Assembly (NCBI GenBank): GCA_002360635.1
Contig: DEQW01000003.1
Coordinates: 648,019-712,018, forward strand
Length of the DNA stretch: 64,000 nucleotides
Direction: 5' to 3'
Source: Flavobacteriaceae bacterium UBA3356
Lineage (GTDB): Bacteria > Bacteroidota > Bacteroidia > Flavobacteriales > Flavobacteriaceae
Part shown: piece by piece, positions 54,960-63,628 of the stretch
Layout of the letters: each line of letters starts with the position of its first letter
How positions within the stretch are numbered: position 1 is the first letter of the stretch
Made by a program: the position numbers and the translations under genes
Notes under the pieces: model-generated
What the model saw: only the letters and a program-made list of their open reading frames with translations
What the model was told of the DNA's origin: nothing
The model's database searches: none

Positions 54960-56924
54960 TTATGCGCTTAAACGATCTTTAAAATCATTTATAATTCCTC
55001 CTTTTAATAAAATTCGAATTTGTCGTTCACTCATACTGTGCTTAGTAGGAATTTCGATAGTCCCCGATTCTTTTTTGATGATTACCAAGATGGTATTTCG
55101 GTTTTTTACATCCTCGCGCAGATTTTTAAATTGAATTATATCTCCCTGCTCAATTTTTTCGTAGTCATCATTATTTTCAAACTCGAGTGGAAGAATACCA
55201 AAATTGACCAAATTTTGCCAAGCAATACGTGCGTAGCTTTTGGCAAGCACTGCAACTTGACCGAGGTACTTAGGTGCTAATGCAGCGTGCTCCCTACTGC
55301 TACCTTGTGCATAATTGGCTCCTGCAACAACAATATGTCCGCCGTATTGGTCTTTACTTTTCATAGCCCGATCATAAAAGGTTGGATCGATAACGGTATA
55401 GCTATATTTACTGATTTCGGGAAGGTTACTTCTAAAAGGTAACACTTCTGCTCCAGCTTTGAGAATTTCATCAGTTGAAACATTATCTCCCATTTTTAAC
55501 TGAACAGGGACTTCATATTTATTTTGAAGTTCATCAATATGCGGAATAGATGCAATGTTCGGTCCTTTTTTAAGTTCGAGGTTGCTTGAATCTTCGGGAG
55601 GAGCTACTAACATATCGGTATTTATAATATGTAGCTCTGGGGCTTCCCATTTAGGGTACTTCATATCATATAGTTTCTCTAAATCACGGGGATCGGTAAT
55701 CTTGCCCGTTAGCGCAGAAGCAGCAGCCGTTTCAGGACTACATAAATGTACCTGGTCATCTTTTGTTCCACTTCTATCTGGGAAATTTCGTGGCATGGTA
55801 CGTAAGCTTATCGTTCCGCTTGCAGGCGCTTGGCCCATACCGATACAGCCCATACATCCGCTTTGGTGAAACCTTGCCCCTGCCGTAATAAGATTAGCAA
55901 AAGCTTTGGTATCGATCATATTCTGGATTATTTGTCGACTTGTTGGGTTAATATCAAATGAAACATCGGCATGGGTAGCTTTTCCTTTAACAATAGCGCC
56001 AGCGATCCAAAAGTCGCGTAAACCAGGGTTTGCTGATGAACCAATAACTACTTGACTAATTGATTTTCCGGCCACTTCACTCACAGGAACCACATTTCCG
56101 GGACTAGTTGGTAACGCTATGAGTGGAACGAGTTTGTCTAGAACTATTTCTTCGTGCAAATCGTATTCGCAATCATCATCGGCTATAATTTCTCTCCAAT
56201 CGTCCTCTCTGGTTTGGCTTTTTAAGAACCTGCGTGTTTCTTCATCACTCGGAAAGACTGTGGTTGTTGCTCCCAATTCTGCCCCCATATTTGCGATTAC
56301 GTGACGGTCCATAGCACTTAAATGTTTAAGGCCGTCACCATAATATTCAATAATTTTACCAACCCCGCCTTTTACATCGTGGCGACGTAGCATTTCTAGA
56401 ATTACATCTTTAGCACTTACCCAATCTGGTAACTTTCCTGTAAGCTTTACCCCCATCACTTCAGGCATTTTAACGTAGTAAGGCTGTCCCGCAATGGCAG
56501 CAGCGACATCTAACCCTCCGGTACCAATAGCCAACATACCTAAAGAACCTGCGGCACATGAGTGACTGTCGCTACCTACCAAGGTCTTTCCTGGTTTCCC
56601 AAAGCGCTCCATATGGACGGGGTGGCTCACTCCATTACCCGGACGGCTAAACCAAAGTCCAAATTTTTGAGCGGCACTATGTAAAAACACATGGTCATCT
56701 GCGTTTTTAAAATCGGTTTGTAATAGGTTGTGATCGACGTACTGAACGGCCACTTCGGTTCTGGCTCTATCCAGATTCATTGCTTCCAATTCCAGTTGTA
56801 CCAATGTACCAGTAGCATCTTGTAACAGCGCTTGGTCAATTTTAAGCCCTATTTCTTTTCCGGGAACCATTTCCCCTTCAATAAGATGTTCTTTTATTAG
56901 CTTTTGCGTTACATTTAATCCCAT
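54960..56924 (-). CDS. Aconitate hydratase (short, Aquifex-type form)
   Basis: The 654-residue protein has the iron-sulfur cysteines (VGSDSHSCAAGSLG and SGCMGCIGMG) and the aconitase C-terminal swivel motif (QGSSREHAALAPKYLG). It interconverts citrate and isocitrate. Its length matches the putative aconitase group of about 650 residues rather than the 750-900 residues of AcnA/AcnB. Whether another aconitase exists elsewhere in the genome is unknown. Confidence 0.85.
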   Translation of the reverse strand: MGLNVTQKLIKEHLIEGEMVPGKEIGLKIDQALLQDATGTLVQLELEAMNLDRARTEVAVQYVDHNLLQTDFKNADDHVFLHSAAQKFGLWFSRPGNGVSHPVHMERFGKPGKTLVGSDSHSCAAGSLGMLAIGTGGLDVAAAIAGQPYYVKMPEVMGVKLTGKLPDWVSAKDVILEMLRRHDVKGGVGKIIEYYGDGLKHLSAMDRHVIANMGAELGATTTVFPSDEETRRFLKSQTREDDWREIIADDDCEYDLHEEIVLDKLVPLIALPTSPGNVVPVSEVAGKSISQVVIGSSANPGLRDFWIAGAIVKGKATHADVSFDINPTSRQIIQNMIDTKAFANLITAGARFHQSGCMGCIGMGQAPASGTISLRTMPRNFPDRSGTKDDQVHLCSPETAAASALTGKITDPRDLEKLYDMKYPKWEAPELHIINTDMLVAPPEDSSNLELKKGPNIASIPHIDELQNKYEVPVQLKMGDNVSTDEILKAGAEVLPFRSNLPEISKYSYTVIDPTFYDRAMKSKDQYGGHIVVAGANYAQGSSREHAALAPKYLGQVAVLAKSYARIAWQNLVNFGILPLEFENNDDYEKIEQGDIIQFKNLREDVKNRNTILVIIKKESGTIEIPTKHSMSERQIRILLKGGIINDFKDRLSA

Positions 56925-57117
56925 AGTTCAAAGTTTTCCATTAAGTTATTTATTATTCTCTGGTTCTGAATTCGGTTTAACAATAAATTATATTTTTTGC
57001 TGAATTAATTCGGCTTTTTTTAATACTATAAGCAGGAAATTCTAACGATATTTGATGCGATTTAGAATTTCAGCTTTAAAATAACTTAAAATTAAATAAC
57101 CAACACCTTTCTTATAT

Positions 57118-58074
57118 ATGACCATTTGGATCATTTTTATCGCCGTAATTATCATTTTTTTAGCTTTAGATCTAGGTGTTTTTAACCGCAATGCACATAT
57201 CATAAAAACCAAAGAAGCTTCTATCTGGACTACGGTATGGGTTAGTTTGGCGTTGGCATTTTCAGGAGTAATTTACTGGCTTTTCAGTAATGGTATGGTA
57301 GAAAACCCTACCAATTTAACCCCAAATAAAGCTGTTATTAAATACATAACCGGGTATTTAATAGAATTGTCCTTAAGTATTGATAATGTATTTGTGATTG
57401 CTGTTATATTTTCTTCATTTAAAATACCTGAAAAATATCAACACCGTGTTCTTTTTTGGGGAATTTTAGGCGCGATTGTTTTTAGAGCGCTTATGATTTT
57501 ATTTGGTGTTACTTTAATCAACAAGGTAGACTGGATTGTTTATGTATTTGGAGGCTTTTTGTTATATACTGCTTATAAAATGTTGACCTCAAGTGAAGAA
57601 GATTTTAACCCGAAGCAATCAGTTATGTATCGATTTCTTCGAAAATTATTTCCCATTACCCATAAAATAGAAGGGGATCGTTTTTTTATTAGGCGTATGG
57701 GTATTAAAGCAGCCACTCCACTCTTTCTTGCATTAATGGTAATTGAGCTAACAGACGTGCTTTTCGCTTTAGATAGTATTCCTGCCATATTAGCTATTAC
57801 GGCGGACCCTTTTATTGTTTTCAGTTCTAACATTTTGGCCATCCTTGGGTTGCGTTCTATGTACTTTTTAATCTCTAGAATGTTGCAAAAATTTCGCTAT
57901 ATCAATTATAGCCTTGTCGTTATCCTGGCTTATGTGGGCGTTAAAATGATATTGTCGCACCACGTATCGATACCTGAATGGTTATCCTTGAGCATTATTG
58001 TATTATCATTGGCCGGTGGAATTTTGGCTTCTGTTTTTATTCCTTCAGAAGGAGAGGCTATAGAGCAACACTAA
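57118..58074 (+). CDS. TerC family membrane protein
   Basis: The 318-residue protein has eight or nine membrane helices and both TerC acidic motifs: ELSLSIDNVFVIAVIF and ELTDVLFALDSIPAIL. TerC/Alx proteins are linked to tellurite resistance and manganese export. Divergent from the aconitase gene. Confidence 0.9.
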   Translation: MTIWIIFIAVIIIFLALDLGVFNRNAHIIKTKEASIWTTVWVSLALAFSGVIYWLFSNGMVENPTNLTPNKAVIKYITGYLIELSLSIDNVFVIAVIFSSFKIPEKYQHRVLFWGILGAIVFRALMILFGVTLINKVDWIVYVFGGFLLYTAYKMLTSSEEDFNPKQSVMYRFLRKLFPITHKIEGDRFFIRRMGIKAATPLFLALMVIELTDVLFALDSIPAILAITADPFIVFSSNILAILGLRSMYFLISRMLQKFRYINYSLVVILAYVGVKMILSHHVSIPEWLSLSIIVLSLAGGILASVFIPSEGEAIEQH

Positions 58075-58148
58075 TTCACAAATTATTATTAAATTTTTGC
58101 CCTCTCTACTACTGAATTGTATATTTAAGGAACTAAAACAAGAAGATT

Positions 58149-58451
58149 ATGAATATAAATTTTGAGTACGATAAAGTTTCAGCAAGCGAACGTCTTGAAG
58201 CTCTTGCTACAGAAAAAATCAACAAATTGGTTAATAAGTATGATTTTATAGTACGGGCCGATGTTTACTTTGAAGCTGAAAACACATCTAATGACCAAAC
58301 GGGGAGAAAAACAAAAATCCAATTGAGTGCTCCCGGACCAAGATTATATGCAGAAGAAAGCAAAGAAAAATTTGAAATTTCGTTAGCCGAAGTGATCAAT
58401 CAACTAGATAGACAACTTCAAAAACGAAAGGGAAAAATGAAAACACACTAA
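58149..58451 (+). CDS. hpf: Ribosome hibernation-promoting factor (HPF/RaiA, short form)
   Basis: The 100-residue protein has the beta-alpha-beta-beta-beta-alpha pattern of RaiA/HPF: LATEKINKLVNKYDFIVRAD, KTKIQLSAPGPRLYAEE, FEISLAEVINQLDRQLQKRK. It binds the small ribosomal subunit in stationary phase and silences translation. It is 2 bp upstream of the ArsC-like gene, in one operon. Confidence 0.8.
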   Translation: MNINFEYDKVSASERLEALATEKINKLVNKYDFIVRADVYFEAENTSNDQTGRKTKIQLSAPGPRLYAEESKEKFEISLAEVINQLDRQLQKRKGKMKTH

Positions 58452-58453
58452 AC

Positions 58454-58912
58454 ATGAAAGACATGGGAGTACTCGCGAGAGATGACAAACAATTTACGTT
58501 AATTTATAGTAGCCAAACACGTGTGGGAAAACACACATTAAGTTACCTACAAGGAATTGAAGACAAAGTTCATACTGTAGATATTTCAAAAGTAAAAGTA
58601 CCCGGTACACAATGGGTAGAGCTTGCAGAAGCTACTGGAAAATCTGTTGGTGATTTTGTTGACAAACGAATATTGGAAGGTGAAGGTACTGATACTTCTG
58701 ATTTTGACACAGATGACTGGATTAAGATACTACAAAACAATCATGAAGTATTAACGCAACCCATTGCTATAAATGGGAAAAAAACCGAACAAATAGAAAA
58801 CCCACCAGATGTAATGAACTTTTTTGGAGTAGAATCTGCGGGTATTGAAAAAACCATGCATACCGAAGAGCCGAACATTGAGCCTAAAACGGGTGATGAA
58901 AACTTTAAATAA
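58454..58912 (+). CDS. ArsC-like protein without the catalytic cysteine
   Basis: The 152-residue protein has the ArsC/Spx-type thioredoxin fold: TLIYSSQTRVGKHTLSYLQG, VHTVDISKVK, DDWIKILQNNHEVLTQPIAI. In active arsenate reductases the first loop has Cys; here it is Gln (SSQTRVG). It cannot work by the classical mechanism. The C-terminal tail is acidic. Confidence 0.7.
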   Translation: MKDMGVLARDDKQFTLIYSSQTRVGKHTLSYLQGIEDKVHTVDISKVKVPGTQWVELAEATGKSVGDFVDKRILEGEGTDTSDFDTDDWIKILQNNHEVLTQPIAINGKKTEQIENPPDVMNFFGVESAGIEKTMHTEEPNIEPKTGDENFK

Positions 58913-58933
58913 TAGTAGCCTACTTATATAATG

Positions 58934-58962
58934 AAAAACGCGGAACTAAGTTCCGCGTTTTT
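58934..58962. terminator. Strong bidirectional terminator
   Basis: AAAAACGCGGAAC (58934-58946) and GTTCCGCGTTTTT (58950-58962) form a perfect 13-bp stem with a TAA loop, flanked by A- and T-runs. It serves the operon at 58149 and the convergent gene at 58987. Confidence 0.95.
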
Positions 58963-58986
58963 TTTTGTAAATATTGTCGTTAAAAG

Positions 58987-59349
58987 CTATTTTTCAACTT
59001 TACCTATAGGTTGTACCTTCACTTTCATCTTTACATATAAATCAAATTGAGGCTGCGTGAGAATGTCTCGCATTTCAGCGGACTCTTCTTCTCCTAAGCT
59101 TAATATCCTGTTCAATTTATCCCTACCCTCGTAATTTTTGCGAATAGCATCATAACGTGGCAAAAACTCTTCTATTTTCTTTTTAAAGAGCAATTCTTGT
59201 TTGGATGATAGTGCAAGTTCTGCATTGTAGGTTTCAGTTAAAGCATCTGCTCTCATTTCGTAATTGTCGGTATCTTTCTGTAAAAAAGGGTCTTGTGAAA
59301 AGGCCGTAAAGCCAATAAATAATGTGATAAATACTATAAGCTTTTTCAT
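58987..59349 (-). CDS. Hypothetical exported protein
   Basis: The 120-residue protein has a signal peptide (MKKLIVFITLFIGFTAFSQ). The rest is helical and charged (LALSSKQELLFKKKIEEFLP, ILSLGEEESAEMRDIL), reminiscent of CpxP/Spy-like periplasmic helical proteins, though not enough to assign it. Confidence 0.6.
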   Translation of the reverse strand: MKKLIVFITLFIGFTAFSQDPFLQKDTDNYEMRADALTETYNAELALSSKQELLFKKKIEEFLPRYDAIRKNYEGRDKLNRILSLGEEESAEMRDILTQPQFDLYVKMKVKVQPIGKVEK

Positions 59350-59496
59350 AATTTTAGTTTTATAATAATTTAGTTAAAAAAAGTAATCTATTAAAAAAAA
59401 AGATTGGCTTTAACGCTTTCATTAACAGTGCTTAACATTTTTTAAGGTAAACAAACTCTTTTTCAATAGCAATTTAATATTTCCTACTTTTGAGCT

Positions 59497-60081
59497 ATGA
59501 TTGAAACGGAACACAAACATTTCCTTCTATATAAACCATATGGCTATTTAAGCCAATTTATAAATAATGGTCCTAAAAAAAACACCAAAAAACTACTTGG
59601 GGAATTATATAAATTTCCTGAAGAAACTATGGCGATTGGTCGTTTAGATGAAGATTCCGAAGGACTATTGCTCCTTACTACCGATGGAAAGGTGAGTTAT
59701 GAAATTTGTAGCGGTGCGATTGAAAAAGAATACTATGTACAAGTAGATGGACTCATTACTGAAGACGCCATCGAAAATCTGCAACTAGGGGTTGAAATAG
59801 GTTACAGCGGTAAAAAATACCAAACAAAACCTTGTCATGCGTTTTCATTAAATGAAACTCCTAAGCTACCAGAACGAGCGAAAAAAATACGGGATAGTCG
59901 GCACGGACCCACCTCTTGGATTTCGATTACGCTAACGGAAGGAAAGTTTCGGCAAGTAAAGAAAATGACAGCAGCGGTTGGCTTTCCTACCTTGAGATTG
60001 GCGCGTGTTCGGATAGGAAATTTACATGTAGATGCTATGCAAGCCGGTGAAGTTATCCCGACGGATAACTTATTGGTATAA
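59497..60081 (+). CDS. rluE: 23S rRNA pseudouridine synthase, RluE-like
   Basis: The 194-residue protein has the RsuA/RluE pattern: HFLLYKPYGYLSQF, the catalytic segment IGRLDEDSEGLLLLTTDG with Asp in GRLD, EKEYYVQVDG, WISITLTEGKFRQVKKMTAA, LRLARVRIGNL. It lacks an S4 domain, as RluE does. It isomerises a uridine of 23S rRNA. Exact position specificity is not proven. Confidence 0.85.
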   Translation: MIETEHKHFLLYKPYGYLSQFINNGPKKNTKKLLGELYKFPEETMAIGRLDEDSEGLLLLTTDGKVSYEICSGAIEKEYYVQVDGLITEDAIENLQLGVEIGYSGKKYQTKPCHAFSLNETPKLPERAKKIRDSRHGPTSWISITLTEGKFRQVKKMTAAVGFPTLRLARVRIGNLHVDAMQAGEVIPTDNLLV

Positions 60082-60086
60082 AAAAG

Positions 60087-60215
60087 AGGCTGTCTAAAAA
60101 GTAAATTTAGCTGTCAAACTATGTGTACTCGAAGTTTTTAACTGACCGATAATCAATTAAGGTTTCGACTGCGCTCAACCTGACAGTAATGGTTTTTTTA
60201 CTTTTTAGACAGCCT
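60087..60215. repeat. MITE-like inverted-repeat element
   Basis: AGGCTGTCTAAAAAGTAAA (60087-60105) and its perfect complement (60197-60215) are 19-bp terminal inverted repeats. Nested inside, CTGTCA (60111-60116) and TGACAG (60181-60186) pair, and GGTTTCGACTGCGCTCAACC (60161-60180) has its own stem. It lies between convergent genes and may also terminate both. No ORF. Confidence 0.75.
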
Positions 60216-60237
60216 TTTAATCAAAAATAATTTTATA

Positions 60238-62139
60238 TTATTTTGAAATAATAGGCAGTTTTATCATAGATGGATATTCCTTTGAATGATGAATGGTATT
60301 ATGTGCTACCACTCCTTCTTTTTCATCATAATTATTTCCACCTGTATTTAGGTTTCTTGCAAATCGCGGGAAGTTACTACTCGATACTTCAATACGAATT
60401 CGATGTCCTTTTTTGAAGAAGTTACTAGTGCTCATAGGTGTCAAATCTACTTTATAAACATTTCCTTCTTCCATAAATACTTCTTTGTCGTACCCTTCAC
60501 GATACCGTACACGTTGTATGGTTTCATCTAAGTTATACGCGCGGCCATCAGGATACACATCGATTAGTTTGATGGTTAAATCGGTATCTTTTACATCACT
60601 TGAAAGATATAAAGTAGACTCGATAAAACCAGAAATTTCCATTCCTTTCTCTAAGGGTTCACTTGTATATACCAAAATGTCTTCACGTGTTTCCATCGCT
60701 TGTTGATCAAAAGCACCACCTTCTACAGCATTACCGGTGCAACATACATTACCACCGTGTGACGGCACAGGATCCATAGGATCATACGTAAATGAATCTG
60801 GGCTATCCTTTTTGCCAGGTTTTTTGTATTGAAGTGTACCATCTCCGTTTAATGTATTTGCGTTGCCCTTGCTTTCTAGATACATTGTGGTCATTTTTGC
60901 ACTCTTTGGTGGCCAAACTTCCGAAGCTTGCCATTCATTGCTTCCCATGGTATAGTATTGAACACGAGGTGTTTCTTCTTTAAAATCATTTTCCTCACCT
61001 TTTAACCACATATCGAACCAACCATAGATTTGTTCTTCATAGTTTAATGTGGCATCACCAATAGGCCGTTCTCCAACAATTGTATTTTCGGTTGCCCTGA
61101 AATAAGCACAGTGCAATGTTGGTGCGATAACTAAGTATTGATTATCACGAATTTCTTTGTCCTTTGCATTATTTCGAACGTGATTGAACAATGCCAAGTT
61201 TGGACTGATTGAAACATCGTACCAAGAGGTAAACCAAAAGCTAGGAACGCCAATTTCCATATCATCATGGTACAGACCACCTTCGTACCAAGCCGGATCG
61301 TTAGGCTTGCGACGCACCATTTTATCAAAAATCTCTTTTTTTCCGTGCATATTTTGTAGCATATCTTCAATAGGTAAATGCGCTAACGCTTCGGACATAT
61401 CGATTTCTGGGTTTTCTGGTGCGAGATCGTAAAATCGTGAAATACGGATTAGATCTTCTTGTGTTGCCCCCTCCGGGATTCTAGGCTTGAATTTATCTTG
61501 TTCCACTCCATATAACCAAGCGAAAAACAATAGTTGCTCCGCTCCTCCTCTATACCAGTTTCCTTGTTCATGGTATTCGCCTACCGTTCCAATTCCCGCA
61601 CCATATCCCATTGGCACCATCGCTGCGTGAGATGGATGATCTAAAGCTGCAACGGCCATTTGCCATTCTGCTGTTGACGAACACCCTAATGTTCCTATTT
61701 TTCCGTTTGACCAATCTTGGTCTTTCATCCAAGTAAACGCATCATAGCCATCGGTTAACGGTACTCCTAAAATATCCCACTCTCCTTCTGAAAAAAAGCG
61801 TCCTCGTTCATTTTGAACTACATATGCATATCCTCGTTTTACAGCTTCAAGTGCTGATTTTGCCGTACGCTCGGTTTTTTCACCGTCCCGCCAGGTATTA
61901 AAGTTGTAAGGTGTTCTTGAAAAAATAATGGGTACTTTTTTATCAGTTTTAGGTCGGTAAATATCAGTTGCCAAACGAACTCCATCGCGCATGGGCATCA
62001 TGATTTTTTGGTCGACAATAGCAAGTTCCTCTAATTGCTTAAATACATCTTCTTCTGTATCTTCTTGTGCATTGGTAAAATTGTAGCTAAGTATAGTTAC
62101 AAATAGAAGCAAAAAGAGTTTTAGTGATTGTTTTTTCAT
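60238..62139 (-). CDS. CocE/NonD family hydrolase, exported
   Basis: The 633-residue protein starts at the ATG complementary to 62137-62139; the longer frame begins at a TTG. It has a signal peptide ending FTNAQ. The S15 alpha/beta-hydrolase core has PMRDGVRLATDIYRP, the nucleophile region GTLGCSSTAEWQMAVAA and the C-terminal jelly-roll beginning EISGFIESTLYLSSDVKDTD. The family cleaves esters or X-Pro peptides. Periplasmic or secreted. Confidence 0.85.
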   Translation of the reverse strand: MKKQSLKLFLLLFVTILSYNFTNAQEDTEEDVFKQLEELAIVDQKIMMPMRDGVRLATDIYRPKTDKKVPIIFSRTPYNFNTWRDGEKTERTAKSALEAVKRGYAYVVQNERGRFFSEGEWDILGVPLTDGYDAFTWMKDQDWSNGKIGTLGCSSTAEWQMAVAALDHPSHAAMVPMGYGAGIGTVGEYHEQGNWYRGGAEQLLFFAWLYGVEQDKFKPRIPEGATQEDLIRISRFYDLAPENPEIDMSEALAHLPIEDMLQNMHGKKEIFDKMVRRKPNDPAWYEGGLYHDDMEIGVPSFWFTSWYDVSISPNLALFNHVRNNAKDKEIRDNQYLVIAPTLHCAYFRATENTIVGERPIGDATLNYEEQIYGWFDMWLKGEENDFKEETPRVQYYTMGSNEWQASEVWPPKSAKMTTMYLESKGNANTLNGDGTLQYKKPGKKDSPDSFTYDPMDPVPSHGGNVCCTGNAVEGGAFDQQAMETREDILVYTSEPLEKGMEISGFIESTLYLSSDVKDTDLTIKLIDVYPDGRAYNLDETIQRVRYREGYDKEVFMEEGNVYKVDLTPMSTSNFFKKGHRIRIEVSSSNFPRFARNLNTGGNNYDEKEGVVAHNTIHHSKEYPSMIKLPIISK

Positions 62140-62361
62140 AAAAGGGTGGTTTTTCAAATAAGTACCTAAAATTATAGGAAAATTAGTTTTAGTAGTTGGT
62201 AAAACCCAACTTTAACATGATTTCCTATTGGATGTTTTTTCTGAAACCAAAAATAGTGATAGAAATAGAAACCTATAAAATCTTGTTATAGTTTGTTTAT
62301 AAGGCGTTAAAAGCAAACTATTTTTTAATAATTACTCGTATTTTAAAGAAAAATTAAAATT

Positions 62362-62679
62362 ATGGATGCTGAAAAGAATAAAGAACAGGGAAATGAAAAA
62401 GGAAATAGCAAAGACACATCGTACAACTCTGATGTTACAAAACATGACTTAGAAATGCTGGGGCAAGACCATATACACGGTGATGGTGGTGATGACCAAC
62501 AATTAAGGGAACGTGCTCAGAAAATTGATTTTAGTGGTAAGAAACTGGATGTTCCAGGAAGCACTAAAGCTCAAAAAGGACAGGGTGCTTCTAATTTAAA
62601 TGATGAAGAAAATAAATTGCACAGCCAGGGTGGTGATAGCAATGAAAACCTGGAACGAGATGATGCTTCTAAAGGATGA
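62362..62679 (+). CDS. Small hydrophilic hypothetical protein
   Basis: The 105-residue protein is strongly hydrophilic (Asp, Glu, Gln, Gly, Lys), with no signal or membrane segment (DHIHGDGGDDQQLRERAQK, KGQGASNLNDEENKL). Probably disordered. It may be a stress-type protein; no family is assigned. Confidence 0.6.
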   Translation: MDAEKNKEQGNEKGNSKDTSYNSDVTKHDLEMLGQDHIHGDGGDDQQLRERAQKIDFSGKKLDVPGSTKAQKGQGASNLNDEENKLHSQGGDSNENLERDDASKG

Positions 62680-62705
62680 TAAATAGGCTAATTTAAAGGG
62701 TTGGG

Positions 62706-62781
62706 TTCAAAAATCAAGACAAGTAAAATTTTATAATTTATTTTGAATGCCAGTAAAACAGTAACTTGTCTTGATTTTGAA
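62706..62781. repeat. Imperfect inverted repeat
   Basis: TTCAAAAATCAAGACAAGT (62706-62724) and ACTTGTCTTGATTTTGAA (62764-62781) are complementary except for one extra A, flanking 39 bp of AT-rich sequence. It sits just before the terminator at 62786 and could be a relic of an insertion or a second hairpin. Confidence 0.5.
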
Positions 62782-62785
62782 CATA

Positions 62786-62815
62786 AAAAGTCCCGATAAT
62801 TTTATCGGGACTTTT
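62786..62815. terminator. Strong bidirectional terminator
   Basis: AAAAGTCCCGATAA (62786-62799) and TTATCGGGACTTTT (62802-62815) form a perfect 14-bp stem between convergent genes. Confidence 0.95.
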
Positions 62816-62822
62816 ATTTGTT

Positions 62823-63614
62823 TTATAAATCTTCAGCGTTGGCGATCATTTCGGCGATATCCATTACGGCTACATCGTCTTCTTTTTCTTTGCCTTTTAC
62901 TCCATCTGTCATCATGGTGTTACAAAATGGACAAGCAGCCGCTATTACATTTGGTTGTGTTTCTAAAGCTTCCTCAGTACGCTCTATGTTAACGTCTTTT
63001 TTACCTTCTTCTGGTTCTTTAAACATTTGTGCTCCACCAGCTCCACAACAAAGTCCACGGGATTTACAACGCTTCATTTCAACTAATTCTACTTCTAACT
63101 TCCGTAGTAAGTCACGAGGGGCTTCATATTCGCCATTGGCACGTCCTAAATAACAAGGATCGTGAAAGGTAATTTTCTTTCCTTTAAATTTTCCACCTTC
63201 TACTTTTAGTCTTCCTTCATTTAAAAGAGATTTTAAAAATTGCGTGTGATGTACCACTTCATAATTTCCTCCTAATTCAGGATATTCATTTTTAATGGTG
63301 TTAAAGCAGTGTGGGCAAGCGGTTACTATTTTTTTAACTTCATATCCGTTAAGCACTTCAATATTTGTCATGGCCTGCATTTGAAACAAGAATTCATTTC
63401 CTGCCCGTTTAGCCGGATCTCCAGTACAACTTTCTTCAGTTCCCAATACAGCGAAGTCAACTTTTGCATTGTGCAATAGTTTTACAAACGCTTTAGTTAT
63501 TTTTTTGGCGCGATCATCAAAACTTCCGGCGCATCCTACCCAAAATAAAACTTCGGGTTTTTTGCCTTCGGCCATGTACTCGGCCATAGTTGGTACTTTT
63601 ATAGGTTCACTCAT
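62823..63614 (-). CDS. (Fe-S)-binding protein with two CCG domains
   Basis: The 263-residue protein has heterodisulfide-reductase-type cysteine-rich motifs: TACPHCFNTIKNEYP, HDPCYLGRANGEYEAPRDLL, RGLCCGAGGAQMF, ACPFCNTMMTDG. Related proteins (LutA-, GlcF-, HdrB-like) take part in electron transfer from lactate, glycolate or disulfides. It is 14 bp downstream of the next gene on the same strand. Confidence 0.85.
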   Translation of the reverse strand: MSEPIKVPTMAEYMAEGKKPEVLFWVGCAGSFDDRAKKITKAFVKLLHNAKVDFAVLGTEESCTGDPAKRAGNEFLFQMQAMTNIEVLNGYEVKKIVTACPHCFNTIKNEYPELGGNYEVVHHTQFLKSLLNEGRLKVEGGKFKGKKITFHDPCYLGRANGEYEAPRDLLRKLEVELVEMKRCKSRGLCCGAGGAQMFKEPEEGKKDVNIERTEEALETQPNVIAAACPFCNTMMTDGVKGKEKEDDVAVMDIAEMIANAEDL

Positions 63615-63628
63615 GGTGTTTCTTTATT

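Noticed and set aside
55020..56304. Several open frames on the plus strand inside the aconitase gene
   Set aside because: They are antisense shadows without conserved motifs; the minus-strand gene is fully convincing.
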